Shown here: piece after piece, positions 1 to 8,753 of the stretch
Numbering within the stretch: the first letter of the stretch is position 1
How the letters are laid out: each line of letters opens with the position of its first letter
Origin: Micavibrio_A sp964539025
GTDB lineage: Bacteria > Pseudomonadota > Alphaproteobacteria > Micavibrionales > Micavibrionaceae
Direction of reading: 5' to 3'
Assembly: GCA_964539025.1 (NCBI GenBank)
Contig: CAZIFA010000003.1
Location: forward strand, 62,001 to 126,000
DNA length: 64,000 nucleotides
The notes under the pieces: generated by a model
The model's database searches: none
The model's input: only the letters and a program-made list of their open reading frames with translations
Told to the model about the DNA's origin: nothing
Program-made: the position numbers and the translations under genes

Positions 1-510
1 GCACTGGCCACGCTCATTCTTGATGCGCTGAAAGGAGCAATTGCCATCATCGTCGCCATCCTATGCATGAATTTCTTCTACATGGATTGTTCCACGGTTG
101 TTTTTTCAGGAGATGCCGATACCAGCCGTTGCCAATCTCCCTTTACTTTTGAAACTGTGCCGATGGTGGCGGGATTTTTTGCTCTCGTCGGCCATCTTTT
201 CCCCGTCTGGTTAAAATTCAAGGGTGGCAAGGGCGTCGCCACGACGCTTGGCATCCTCATAGCACTCAAACCTATCATCGGCATTTCAGCGTGCGGGTTG
301 TGGCTTCTTACCGCACTGATCACGCGCTACTCATCGCTCTCGGCACTGGTTGCCATTGCTGCCGCGCCCGCCATCGCTTACTCCTTATATGACAATGCCA
401 ACCTTACCGGGATGCTAGGCATCGTTGCCACACTGGTCTTTTTCAAACACCGCGCGAATATTCGCCGCCTCATCAACCGCGAAGAACCCAAGATCGGCCA
501 GAAAAAATGA
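1..510 (+). CDS. plsY: Acyl-phosphate:glycerol-3-phosphate acyltransferase PlsY (5'-truncated by window edge)
   Basis: PlsY is an integral membrane enzyme that transfers the acyl group of acyl-phosphate to glycerol-3-phosphate, the first step of phospholipid synthesis. The frame is open from base 1 and reads ATLILDALKGA before the first internal ATG at 67, so the true start lies upstream of the window. Family signatures are visible: the glycine-rich loop FKGGKGVATTLG, and near the end the FKHRANIRRL...EEPKIG block that closes PlsY proteins. Several hydrophobic segments surround these. The stop codon overlaps the dprA start by four bases (ATGA), implying translational coupling. A stretch of about 25 residues after the first visible helix (with TSRCQSPFTFE) is longer than I expect at that loop. 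The family assignment is secure; the missing N-terminus cannot be judged. Confidence 0.93.
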   Translation, partial: ALATLILDALKGAIAIIVAILCMNFFYMDCSTVVFSGDADTSRCQSPFTFETVPMVAGFFALVGHLFPVWLKFKGGKGVATTLGILIALKPIIGISACGLWLLTALITRYSSLSALVAIAAAPAIAYSLYDNANLTGMLGIVATLVFFKHRANIRRLINREEPKIGQKK

Positions 511-1649
511 GTTTATTCCCAGAAACGGCTGCAAAACTTGTTGCGTCGCTCGACGATCGGGAAAAACTTGCTTGGCTTCGTTTGATCCGCACGGAGAATG
601 TTGGGCCGATCACCTTCTATCAACTCATTGAAAATTTTGGCAGCGCAACCAAAGCCATCGAAGCACTGCCGACACTGGCACGCAAGGGCGGGCGGTTAAA
701 AAATCTCAAAATTCATGATCAATCTGCCGCGATTGCCGAAATGGAAGCGCTTCATTCGCTTGGCGGGAAAATGCTCTTCGCCGCAGAAAAATCATATCCG
801 CTTGCGCTCGCCGCCATCGATGACGCGCCGCCTGTTTTATCCGTTCTGGGCAATGAAAAACTTTTGAACCTTCCCACCATCGGGATTGTCGGCGCGCGCA
901 ATGCATCCCTTAATGGTCGCAAATTCGCCGAAAAACTTTCGCATGATCTTGGCGCGGGCGGACAGATCGTGGCTTCGGGCCTTGCCCGCGGTATCGATAC
1001 ATCCGCGCATGTCGGATCGTTGCCCACCGGCACAATCGCCGCCGTCGCGGGCGGCATCGACATTATCTATCCGCCGGAAAACGCGAAACTCTACGAACAA
1101 ATAAAATTCGAAGGCTGCATCGTCGCCGAGAGTCCGCTCGGTATGGAACCGATGGCCAAACATTTCCCCAAACGCAATCGCATCATATCCGGGCTTTCAT
1201 CTGGCGTTGTCGTGATCGAGGCGACATTAAAATCCGGATCACTCATCACGGCACGACTGGCGGGAGAACAAGGGCGCGATGTGTATGCCATCCCCGGACA
1301 TCCGTTTGATCCGCGTGCGGCGGGCCCCAACAAATTGATTCAAGATGGCGCAACGCTCGTGCAAAATGCCGATGATATTCTCGACAATATAAGAACGTTT
1401 TCGGGTATCCGCCCCACTCTATCCGAGGCACGCCAAACGACATGGGAGCCAGCCGATTTATCCGAAAACGATGCCGAATCCGTCCGCGACATAATTTTAC
1501 AGAATCTATCCTCCACCCCCGTCACGGTTGACGAACTTATCAGAAACTGTCATCTGACTATCCCGGCCGCGCAGATGGTTCTGCTCGAACTTGAGCTGGC
1601 AGGCCGGATTCAGCGGCTTCCGGCAAACCGGGTAGTGCTTATTAACTAA
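507..1649 (+). CDS. dprA: DNA processing protein DprA
   Basis: DprA binds incoming single-stranded DNA and loads RecA during natural transformation; it is also widely conserved outside competent species. The 380-residue protein has a helical SAM-like N-terminus (to about residue 75), a Rossmann-like core with GIVGARNAS, VASGLARGIDTSAH, GGIDIIYPPEN, FPKRNRIISGLS and SGSLITARLA, and a C-terminal winged-helix (DML1-like) segment from about residue 325. This is the complete alphaproteobacterial architecture. It begins inside the last codons of plsY, so the two are probably co-transcribed, and topA follows 89 bases downstream. No other competence gene is in the window, so a role in transformation here is only inferred. 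Confidence 0.95.
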   Translation: MSLFPETAAKLVASLDDREKLAWLRLIRTENVGPITFYQLIENFGSATKAIEALPTLARKGGRLKNLKIHDQSAAIAEMEALHSLGGKMLFAAEKSYPLALAAIDDAPPVLSVLGNEKLLNLPTIGIVGARNASLNGRKFAEKLSHDLGAGGQIVASGLARGIDTSAHVGSLPTGTIAAVAGGIDIIYPPENAKLYEQIKFEGCIVAESPLGMEPMAKHFPKRNRIISGLSSGVVVIEATLKSGSLITARLAGEQGRDVYAIPGHPFDPRAAGPNKLIQDGATLVQNADDILDNIRTFSGIRPTLSEARQTTWEPADLSENDAESVRDIILQNLSSTPVTVDELIRNCHLTIPAAQMVLLELELAGRIQRLPANRVVLIN

Positions 1650-1738
1650 TTGTTTAGAAACGAGTAGTTAGATGCAAGAGATGAGAATTTACCAAACCAC
1701 CATCTCTCGCAACTCACGACTCTCCACCAGGAACCCGA

Positions 1739-4201
1739 ATGACCGATAACCTCGTCATCGTCGAATCTCCGGCCAAAGCCAAGACCATTAATAAGTATCT
1801 TGGTCCGGATTATTACGTGCTCGCATCCTACGGGCATGTGCGTGACCTCGTGGGCAAGGACGGATCGGTCCTGCCCGACGAAGATTTTGCGATGAAATGG
1901 GAATTGGGTGAGCGCGCCGATAAAAACGTCCGCGATATCAAACGCGCCGTCAAAGACGCCAAGACCATCTTCCTCGCAACCGACCCTGACCGCGAAGGGG
2001 AAGCCATTTCATGGCATGTGAAAGAAATTCTCGCCGAAGACGGTTTGCTCAAAGGCCGCGATGTTCAGCGCGTTACATTTAATGAAATTACCAAGAAGGC
2101 CGTGCAGGAGGCATTCTCCCACGCGCGCAAACTCGATCAGGATTTGATCGATGCGTATATGGCGCGCCGCGCGCTTGATTATCTTGTCGGTTTCAACCTT
2201 TCGCCAATTTTGTGGCGCAAATTACCGGGATCGAAATCCGCAGGCCGCGTACAATCCGTTGCGCTCAAACTGATCTGTGAGCGCGAAGCCGAAATCGAAA
2301 AATTCATCTCTCAGGAATATTGGAGCCTCGAAGCCCTGATGCATAGCCCTGAAGGTGCACCGTTCACAGCGCGATTAACGCATCTGGCGGGCAATAAGCT
2401 GGATAAGCTTGATATTGCCAATGCACAAGCCGCGCAATCAGCCGCCGAGCGCATCAAAACCAAAAATCTTGTCGTTCAAAAGATCGAAAAGAAACAGACG
2501 CGCCGCAATCCCTACCCGCCGTTCATTACGTCCTCTTTGCAAATGGATGCTTCACGCCGCCTTGGTTTCTCGGCGTCGCAAACAATGCGCGTTGCACAAC
2601 AATTATACGAAGCCGGCTTTATCACCTATATGCGTACCGATGGGACGACGCTGTCCGAAGATGCGGTGGCGCAGGCCCGATCCTTGATCAAAAAAGATTA
2701 CGGCGATAGATATTTGCCAAGCGCTCCCCGCCTCTATAAATCCAAGGCGAAGAACGCGCAGGAAGCGCACGAAGCTATCCGCCCCACCGATTTATCCGTG
2801 CATCCATCAAAATCCGGCGCGCCGGATGATGATCTGCAACGCAAGCTGTATGATTTGATCTGGAAACGCACGATGGCATCACAGATGGAAAACGCTGTGC
2901 TCGACCAGGTCGCTGCCGATATTTCCGATGGCACCGACGATGTTGTTCTGCGCGCCACGGGTTCAACGGTCACGTTCGATGGATTCCTGACACTTTATAA
3001 TGATGTGAAGGATGACGATGACGGCGAGGACGATGAAAACCGTCGCCTGCCGAATTTGAACGAAGGCGATAAAACAAAACTCATCGACGTTCGCCAGAAC
3101 CAGCACTTCACCCAGCCGCCGCCGCGTTATTCCGAAGCGACGTTGGTCAAACGCCTCGAAGAACTCGGCATCGGTCGCCCGTCCACTTATGCATCTATCC
3201 TGCAAGTTTTGCGCGACCGCAAATATGTCGTGATGGATAAAAAACGCTTTATTCCTGAAGATCGCGGTCGTTTGGTAACAGCGTTCTTGCAACGTTTCTT
3301 CACGCGCTATGTCGATTATGATTTCACAGCCAATCTCGAAGAAGAACTCGATGCGATTGCGGCGGGTTCCACGCAATGGAAAGAAACGCTGCGCCAGTTC
3401 TGGCTTGATTTCAACCGCGTCATCGGTGAAACCAAAAACCTGAAAATTTCCGAAGTCATCGACCATCTCGATGAAGAGCTCGGCCCCCACTTTTTCCCCA
3501 ACGGCGAAACGGACCGCAAATGCCCCGCCTGTAAGGACGGACGTCTATCATTAAAATTCGGCAAGTTCGGCGCGTTCGTCGGCTGCACGAATTATCCCGA
3601 ATGCCGTTTCACAAAACCGCTCGAAATCGCCGCGCCAGATGGCGAAGGCGACGAAGCCGCCGCGCTCGCCAACGAACCAAAAATACTCGGCGAAGAACCC
3701 GGCACAGGCCGTACAGTATCTTTGCGTCGTGGACCGTATGGCCCATACGTGCAGATCGACTTACCACCGGAAAGCAAAGACAAACCAAAACGTCAGGGCG
3801 TACCCAAGGATGTTGCTATCGCAACGCTCGATTTAGCAGGCGCGCTGAAACTCCTCGCGCTTCCGCGCGAAGTCGGCATTCACCCTGAAGACGGCAAGAA
3901 AATCGAGGCGGGTATCGGCCGCTTCGGACCGTTCCTCAAACACAATGGACGTTTTAAATCTTTGAAAAAAGGTGACGATGTTCTGACCATCGGCATGAAC
4001 CGCGCGGTGGAATTGCTGGCCGAACCCGTGAAAGAAAACTGGCGCACGAAGAAAAAAGCGGAAATGCTGGCCAAAAAAGAAGCAGAGAAAGCCGCAAAGG
4101 CTGCTGAAAAAGCTGCAGCCAAAGCCGCCAAGAAGCCTGCCGCAAAAAAGAAACCGGCGGCGAAGAAAAAACCCGCCGCTAAAAAAGCCTCTGATGCATA
4201 A
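1739..4201 (+). CDS. topA: DNA topoisomerase I (type IA)
   Basis: This enzyme relaxes negative supercoils by single-strand cleavage through a 5'-phosphotyrosine. The 820-residue protein starts with a Toprim domain (LVIVESPAKAKTINKYLG; acidic metal site FLATDPDREGEAISWH near residue 80). The active-site tyrosine is Tyr297 in GFITYMRTDGT. A single four-Cys zinc-ribbon (CPAC...GCTNYPEC) and two topo-C-type repeats (GRFGPFLKHNG region) follow. The C-terminus is a lysine/alanine/proline-rich tail with repeated KKPAA units, a DNA-binding extension known in several alphaproteobacterial TopA proteins. The start is supported by an AGGA Shine-Dalgarno six bases upstream. Its last codons overlap the following GNAT gene. 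Confidence 0.96.
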   Translation: MTDNLVIVESPAKAKTINKYLGPDYYVLASYGHVRDLVGKDGSVLPDEDFAMKWELGERADKNVRDIKRAVKDAKTIFLATDPDREGEAISWHVKEILAEDGLLKGRDVQRVTFNEITKKAVQEAFSHARKLDQDLIDAYMARRALDYLVGFNLSPILWRKLPGSKSAGRVQSVALKLICEREAEIEKFISQEYWSLEALMHSPEGAPFTARLTHLAGNKLDKLDIANAQAAQSAAERIKTKNLVVQKIEKKQTRRNPYPPFITSSLQMDASRRLGFSASQTMRVAQQLYEAGFITYMRTDGTTLSEDAVAQARSLIKKDYGDRYLPSAPRLYKSKAKNAQEAHEAIRPTDLSVHPSKSGAPDDDLQRKLYDLIWKRTMASQMENAVLDQVAADISDGTDDVVLRATGSTVTFDGFLTLYNDVKDDDDGEDDENRRLPNLNEGDKTKLIDVRQNQHFTQPPPRYSEATLVKRLEELGIGRPSTYASILQVLRDRKYVVMDKKRFIPEDRGRLVTAFLQRFFTRYVDYDFTANLEEELDAIAAGSTQWKETLRQFWLDFNRVIGETKNLKISEVIDHLDEELGPHFFPNGETDRKCPACKDGRLSLKFGKFGAFVGCTNYPECRFTKPLEIAAPDGEGDEAAALANEPKILGEEPGTGRTVSLRRGPYGPYVQIDLPPESKDKPKRQGVPKDVAIATLDLAGALKLLALPREVGIHPEDGKKIEAGIGRFGPFLKHNGRFKSLKKGDDVLTIGMNRAVELLAEPVKENWRTKKKAEMLAKKEAEKAAKAAEKAAAKAAKKPAAKKKPAAKKKPAAKKASDA

Positions 4202-4697
4202 GATCAGGGCCGAAGAAGCGAAAGACATCAACGCTATTCGCGATATTAATATCGCCGCTTTTCAAAGCCATCCTTTTAGTCAGCAAATAGAACATCTGAT
4301 TGTCGATGCATTGCGTAAGGCGAACGGGTTAACTCTATCGCTCGTGGCGGAATTTAAAGGAAGAGCCATAGGCCATATCGCCTTCTCCCCCATTCTCGTA
4401 AACAACAAAGATGTTCAATGGCACGGCGTCGGCCCAGTAGCCGTGTTGCCGGAATTTCAAAATAAAGGGATCGGTTCTGCATTGATACACGAAGGATTAG
4501 ACCGTATGAAATCGTTCGGCTCGCATGGCATAGTGGTGCTGGGTGATCCTGCCTATTACACAAGATTTGGTTTTGAGCATGACAGCGCCATTATGTATCC
4601 GGGACCGCCAGCGGATCATTTTATGTGTCAGGTGTTTTCAGGAAACGTTCCGGCGGGCGTAGTTTCCTACCATCCCGCCTTTGATATTGCGACTTAA
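4194..4697 (+). CDS. GNAT-family N-acetyltransferase (YhbS-like)
   Basis: This is a 167-residue acetyl-CoA-dependent N-acetyltransferase. The GNAT fold shows as the acetyl-CoA loop VLPEFQNKGIGSAL (the Q/R-x-x-G-x-G/A signature) after a central beta-strand with GVGPVAV, followed by GIVVLGDPAYYTRFGFE, which is characteristic of the COG3153/YhbS subgroup. The substrate cannot be told from sequence. The start codon overlaps the end of topA by eight bases, so expression probably depends on topA translation. Downstream the strand changes. This gene is not part of the usual alphaproteobacterial topA-rnr order and looks like a later insertion. Confidence 0.85.
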   Translation: MHKIRAEEAKDINAIRDINIAAFQSHPFSQQIEHLIVDALRKANGLTLSLVAEFKGRAIGHIAFSPILVNNKDVQWHGVGPVAVLPEFQNKGIGSALIHEGLDRMKSFGSHGIVVLGDPAYYTRFGFEHDSAIMYPGPPADHFMCQVFSGNVPAGVVSYHPAFDIAT

Positions 4698-4716
4698 TTC
4701 ATTATAGTCAAAATAA

Positions 4717-5232
4717 TTACTGGGGAAAAAACGATGCGAATTTTTGCGCGCCTTGTTCGGCCTTTGCCTGATAATGCCCAGCATTAGGATCATTCCCACA
4801 AAAACGGGTATAGACACCTTTTACATACTCAGCTAATTCATCCCGGCTGATACCAACCGCAGCAAAAGCATCGGGGCCATTTTTTTCCAAATTCGCTGCC
4901 TGCAAATGGTCACTAATTTTTCCTAAATAATAACCGACCATATCTTCCTCAGTAGATTGCTTAAATCGCTCTACATAACTCTTGGCTGCTACCACATTGT
5001 GTTCAGAAACGAATGTACGAATGGAATCCGGTGTTTGACCCAGTTCCGCGTAAATACTTTCAAGCGTAACCAATTCGCCTTTGATTTTCGTCAGCTTATC
5101 CGCCTGATCCTGGGTCGGTAGTAAACGAAGAGCCAGTTCGCCTTTGTTATCCGGTAACTGCGCTCTTTCAAAATCAGCGCGAATTTCAGCCATTCTTTTT
5201 GCGACTTGTTCATTTCTGCGATTTTTTGCCAT
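4717..5232 (-). CDS. Unknown 171-aa soluble protein
   Basis: I do not recognise a family. The protein has no signal peptide or membrane segment, a basic N-terminus (MAKNRRNEQVAKRMAE) and a charged, predominantly helical composition. It contains a single cysteine near the C-terminus (RFCGNDPNAGHY). A promoter-like pair lies upstream on the minus strand (TTGACA, 17-base spacer, TATTGT), giving a leader of about 30 bases, so it is probably a monocistronic gene. Its stop is 19 bases from the convergent GNAT gene. Codon use and a long open frame argue that it is real. Confidence 0.7.
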   Translation of the reverse strand: MAKNRRNEQVAKRMAEIRADFERAQLPDNKGELALRLLPTQDQADKLTKIKGELVTLESIYAELGQTPDSIRTFVSEHNVVAAKSYVERFKQSTEEDMVGYYLGKISDHLQAANLEKNGPDAFAAVGISRDELAEYVKGVYTRFCGNDPNAGHYQAKAEQGAQKFASFFPQ

Positions 5233-5266
5233 GGCGTTTACTCTGAATCTGGGTTAATGACACAAT

Positions 5267-5295
5267 ACAATATGACAAATATTATAGATTGTCAA
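5267..5295 (-). promoter_or_regulatory. Sigma-70-type promoter candidate for the 171-aa gene
   Basis: Read on the minus strand: TTGACA (5295-5290), a 17-base spacer and TATTGT (5272-5267). The -35 is perfect, the -10 matches 4 of 6, and the predicted start of transcription is about 30 bases before the ATG at 5232. Confidence 0.5.
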
Positions 5296-5323
5296 AATAA
5301 AAAAATCACTTTATTTCAAATGA

Positions 5324-6355
5324 TTAATGGCCTATCGGGCCATTGCCGAGTTTGTAGTAATCCCGATACCATCCCACGAAATCACGAATGCCTTTTTCAA
5401 GATTGATGGAGGGCTTGAAGCCCGTTGCTGATTGCAACGCATCGACATTCGCGTAAGTCGCGTAAATATCACCCGGCTGCATCGGGAGTTTTTCGATCTT
5501 TGCCGCGATGCCCGTTTCTTTTTCGAGCAGGCCGATCATCGTCATCAGTTCTTCGGGGTTGTTGTTACCTATATTGTAGAGACGATAAGGCGCTTTGCTC
5601 GTCGCAGGATCGGGCGCATCGCCCGACCATTTTGCATCCGGGGTTGCCGGAATATCGATCAACCGCGTCACACCTTCGATAATATCATCGATATGCGTGA
5701 AATCGCGTTTCATGTCGCCGTTGTTGAACAACTGAATAGGTTTGCCATCAAAAATAGATTTCGTGAATTTGAAATAGGCCATGTCAGGACGGCCCCACGA
5801 TCCATAGACGGTGAAGAAGCGCAGGCCCGTGCAAGGAATGCCGTAAAGATGCGCGTAGGAATGGGCCATCAGCTCATTCGCTTTTTTCGTTGCGGCGTAT
5901 AGGCTCACCGGGTGATCGACATTATCGCTCACGGAAAACGGCAGCTTCGTGTTCGCTCCGTAAACGGACGACGACGATGCAAACACGAGATGCTTCACCT
6001 TGTTGTGCCGCGCGGCCTCCAGAATATTCATGAATCCGGTGATGTTGCTGGAAACATAAAGCTGCGGATTTTCGAGGGAGTAGCGCACCCCCGCCTGCGC
6101 CGCCAAATTGACGATGACATCGGGTTTGAAATCTGCGATCAGCTTGGCAATTCCGCCCGCGTCTTCCAGATCACATTTTTCAAACCGGAAGTTGGAAAGC
6201 CCCTTTAAATTGGCCAGGCGGTCTTGTTTTAGGCTGACATCGTAATAATTATTGAGGTTATCTATCCCAAGGACTTCCCGCCCGTCTGCGCACAAACGCC
6301 GGCTCAAATGATAGCCGATAAACCCCGCGGCGCCGGTGACAACAATCTTTTGCAT
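5324..6355 (-). CDS. UDP-glucuronate 4-epimerase-like NAD-dependent sugar epimerase
   Basis: This is an extended SDR enzyme, most likely interconverting UDP-glucuronate and UDP-galacturonate for surface polysaccharides. The 343-residue protein begins with the NAD-binding GAAGFIGYHL motif and the NLNNYYDVSLK stretch typical of the uronate-epimerase subgroup. The catalytic YxxxK is in SLYAATKKANE and is preceded by the Ser-rich FASSSSVYG. FFTVYGSWGRPDMA and FTHIDDI are also subgroup hallmarks. It is divergent from rnr, with 67 bases between start codons. It may supply a uronic acid for the polysaccharide locus at the other end of the window; that link is inference. Other C4 epimerases of the family cannot be fully excluded. 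Confidence 0.87.
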   Translation of the reverse strand: MQKIVVTGAAGFIGYHLSRRLCADGREVLGIDNLNNYYDVSLKQDRLANLKGLSNFRFEKCDLEDAGGIAKLIADFKPDVIVNLAAQAGVRYSLENPQLYVSSNITGFMNILEAARHNKVKHLVFASSSSVYGANTKLPFSVSDNVDHPVSLYAATKKANELMAHSYAHLYGIPCTGLRFFTVYGSWGRPDMAYFKFTKSIFDGKPIQLFNNGDMKRDFTHIDDIIEGVTRLIDIPATPDAKWSGDAPDPATSKAPYRLYNIGNNNPEELMTMIGLLEKETGIAAKIEKLPMQPGDIYATYANVDALQSATGFKPSINLEKGIRDFVGWYRDYYKLGNGPIGH

Positions 6356-6422
6356 GGATAGTCCGTTTTCCCCTCAAATCAGCCATTGAGCATTACCAAA
6401 CGAAAGGCCTACAATCAAGGAC

Positions 6423-8708
6423 ATGACCAAGGACAAGGGCGAAAAGCCCGATAAAAACACCATTCTCCGCCTTATCGCGGACAGCCCCTCCCCTTTGAGC
6501 AAGCGCGACATCGTCGAAGCCTTCGGTATTCGGGGTGACGACCGCCGCGATGTGAAGGATATTTTGCGCGAACTGACCAATAGCGGCGAAATCGTCCGCC
6601 TGCCGGGGCAAGAATATGCGATACCCAAGGGCTTGCCCTCCGTTGCGACAGTCGAAGTGTATGAAATCGATATAGACGGAGATGTGTTCGCACACCCTAC
6701 CGAATGGAATGAAGAATTACAGGGCCCCCCGCCCAAAATAGAAATCGTACCCGATGGCGCGAAAGGCCATGTGGCGTTGAAGGAAAAGGATCGCGTACTC
6801 GTAGCATTACGTCGCTTTTCCGATAAGCTTTATGAAGGCAAAGTCATTAAGCGCCTCGATGAAGCCAAAGGCCAAGTGATGGGCCAGTTGGTCCGCCACA
6901 AAACCGGCTATGTGCTGGAACCCGCCAGCAAACGCGCCAAGCATGATTTCGATGTACCGCAGGCCGATCTGAACGGCGCGAAAGAAGGCGATCTGGTGGT
7001 AGGCGAAGTCCAGCCCGCGCGCGGATTGCATCGTAAGAAAGTGCGCATCACGCAGGTGCTCGGTCGCCGTGATGATCCCAAAGCGATTTCATTGATCGCT
7101 CTCTATGAAGCCGGATTGTCCGAACATTTCCCGCAAGCCGTGATCGACGAAACCGATGGCATGACCGTGCCAGAATTAAAAGGCCGCGAGGATTTACGCA
7201 TCTATCCGCTTGTCACCATAGATGGCGCGGATGCGCGTGATTTCGACGATGCCGTGTTCGCAGAAAAAGAAGATGGTGGTTATCACCTGATCGTTGCGAT
7301 TGCCGACGTTTCCTATTACGTGCGCCCCGGCTCTGCGCTCGATCGTGAAGCTCTTCGCCGTGGGAACTCGACGTATTTCCCCGACCGCGTCGTGCCGATG
7401 TTGCCCGAAGCATTGTCCAACGATCTTTGTTCGCTGCGACCGAAAGAAAACCGCGCCTGCATGGCATTCCATATGCGCATTGATTTCGATGGGAGCTTAA
7501 AGAGCTTTAAAATCGTGCGCGGCCTGATGCGTTCCGAAGCGCGCCTGACCTACGATCAGGTGCAGGCGGCAAAAGACGGGGAAATTACTGACCTCACAGG
7601 CCCGCTAATGGACAAGGTCATCAACCCGCTCTACGAAGCTTATGACATTCTCGACAAAGCTCGCCGTCAGCGCGGCGCTCTCGATCTCGATTTACCGGAA
7701 CGCCAGATCCTGATCGACAAAGAAGGCAACATGACGGGGGTCAAGAACCGTGCGCGGTTTGACTCCCACAAGCTAATCGAAGAATTCATGATCCTCGCCA
7801 ACGTCGCCGCCGCGCGTGCACTGGAGCAGAAGAAAGCGCCGTGCGTCTATCGCGTGCATGACCGCCCGACACAGGAAAAACTCAATTCCGCCGGAGAATT
7901 CCTCGAAGCGTTCGATTTGTCACTACCAAAAGGCATCACGATCAAACCCGCGCAGATAAATCTGTTGCTGGAAAAGGCGAAAGCCTCGCCCTATTCGCAT
8001 CTGGTGAGCGAAGTAATTTTGCGCTCGCAATCGCAAGCGATTTATTCGCCGGAAAATATCGGCCATTTCGGATTAGCGCTAGAAAAATATGCGCACTTTA
8101 CATCGCCCATTCGTCGTTACGCCGACCTGCTCGTGCATAGATCCTTGATCCGCGCCTACGATCTAGGCCCCGGTGGATTGTCGGATGAAGAAGCCGTAAC
8201 GCTCGAAGAAAAATCCGATCATATTTCGCAAACCGAGCGCACATCGGCGGAGGCCGAGCGCAATTCCGTTGATCGCTTCACGGCCAAATGGATGTCTCAG
8301 AGAATTGGCGATCAGTTCGCAGGGCGCATCAACGGCGTCACGCGCTTCGGCCTGTTCGTCACGCTCGATGAAAATGGCGCCGACGGACTGATCCCCATCC
8401 GCACCCTGCCTTCCGATTACTATATCCATGACGAAAAACAGCACGCCCTTATTGGACAGCGGTCCAAGCGCCTCTATCGTCTCGGCGCAAAGGTTAATAT
8501 TCGGATCGTAGAGGCAGATGGTTTCACAGGCAGCAGCGTTTTTGAAATAATCGGCAATGATTCCGCCGATTTACCGGGGTTAAAATTCAAACCTTCTAAT
8601 AATGCATTGCAAAATTCCCGGAATCGTCATATCCATAAGTCTCATAAAAATAATCAAAGCCGCCACGGTCCGAAACCGGGCAAGAAGGGCGGTAAAAAAC
8701 GGCGGTAG
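6423..8708 (+). CDS. rnr: Ribonuclease R
   Basis: RNase R is a processive 3'-5' exoribonuclease that degrades structured RNA. The 761-residue protein has an N-terminal winged-helix region, cold-shock domains, and an RNB catalytic domain whose four metal-binding aspartates lie at about D267, D273, D275 and D276 in IDGADARDFDDAV. The conserved TSPIRRYADLLVHR follows, then a C-terminal S1 domain (FAGRINGVTRFGLFVTL) and a basic Lys/Arg/His-rich tail. The start has an AAGGA site immediately upstream. The position between topA and rpmG matches other Alphaproteobacteria. The gene is followed 45 bases later by a second RNB-domain gene. Confidence 0.95.
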   Translation: MTKDKGEKPDKNTILRLIADSPSPLSKRDIVEAFGIRGDDRRDVKDILRELTNSGEIVRLPGQEYAIPKGLPSVATVEVYEIDIDGDVFAHPTEWNEELQGPPPKIEIVPDGAKGHVALKEKDRVLVALRRFSDKLYEGKVIKRLDEAKGQVMGQLVRHKTGYVLEPASKRAKHDFDVPQADLNGAKEGDLVVGEVQPARGLHRKKVRITQVLGRRDDPKAISLIALYEAGLSEHFPQAVIDETDGMTVPELKGREDLRIYPLVTIDGADARDFDDAVFAEKEDGGYHLIVAIADVSYYVRPGSALDREALRRGNSTYFPDRVVPMLPEALSNDLCSLRPKENRACMAFHMRIDFDGSLKSFKIVRGLMRSEARLTYDQVQAAKDGEITDLTGPLMDKVINPLYEAYDILDKARRQRGALDLDLPERQILIDKEGNMTGVKNRARFDSHKLIEEFMILANVAAARALEQKKAPCVYRVHDRPTQEKLNSAGEFLEAFDLSLPKGITIKPAQINLLLEKAKASPYSHLVSEVILRSQSQAIYSPENIGHFGLALEKYAHFTSPIRRYADLLVHRSLIRAYDLGPGGLSDEEAVTLEEKSDHISQTERTSAEAERNSVDRFTAKWMSQRIGDQFAGRINGVTRFGLFVTLDENGADGLIPIRTLPSDYYIHDEKQHALIGQRSKRLYRLGAKVNIRIVEADGFTGSSVFEIIGNDSADLPGLKFKPSNNALQNSRNRHIHKSHKNNQSRHGPKPGKKGGKKRR

Positions 8709-8753
8709 GCCGGGTGTTGTAGTAACTAAGTTTAATTTCCGGGGGGAATGTGA

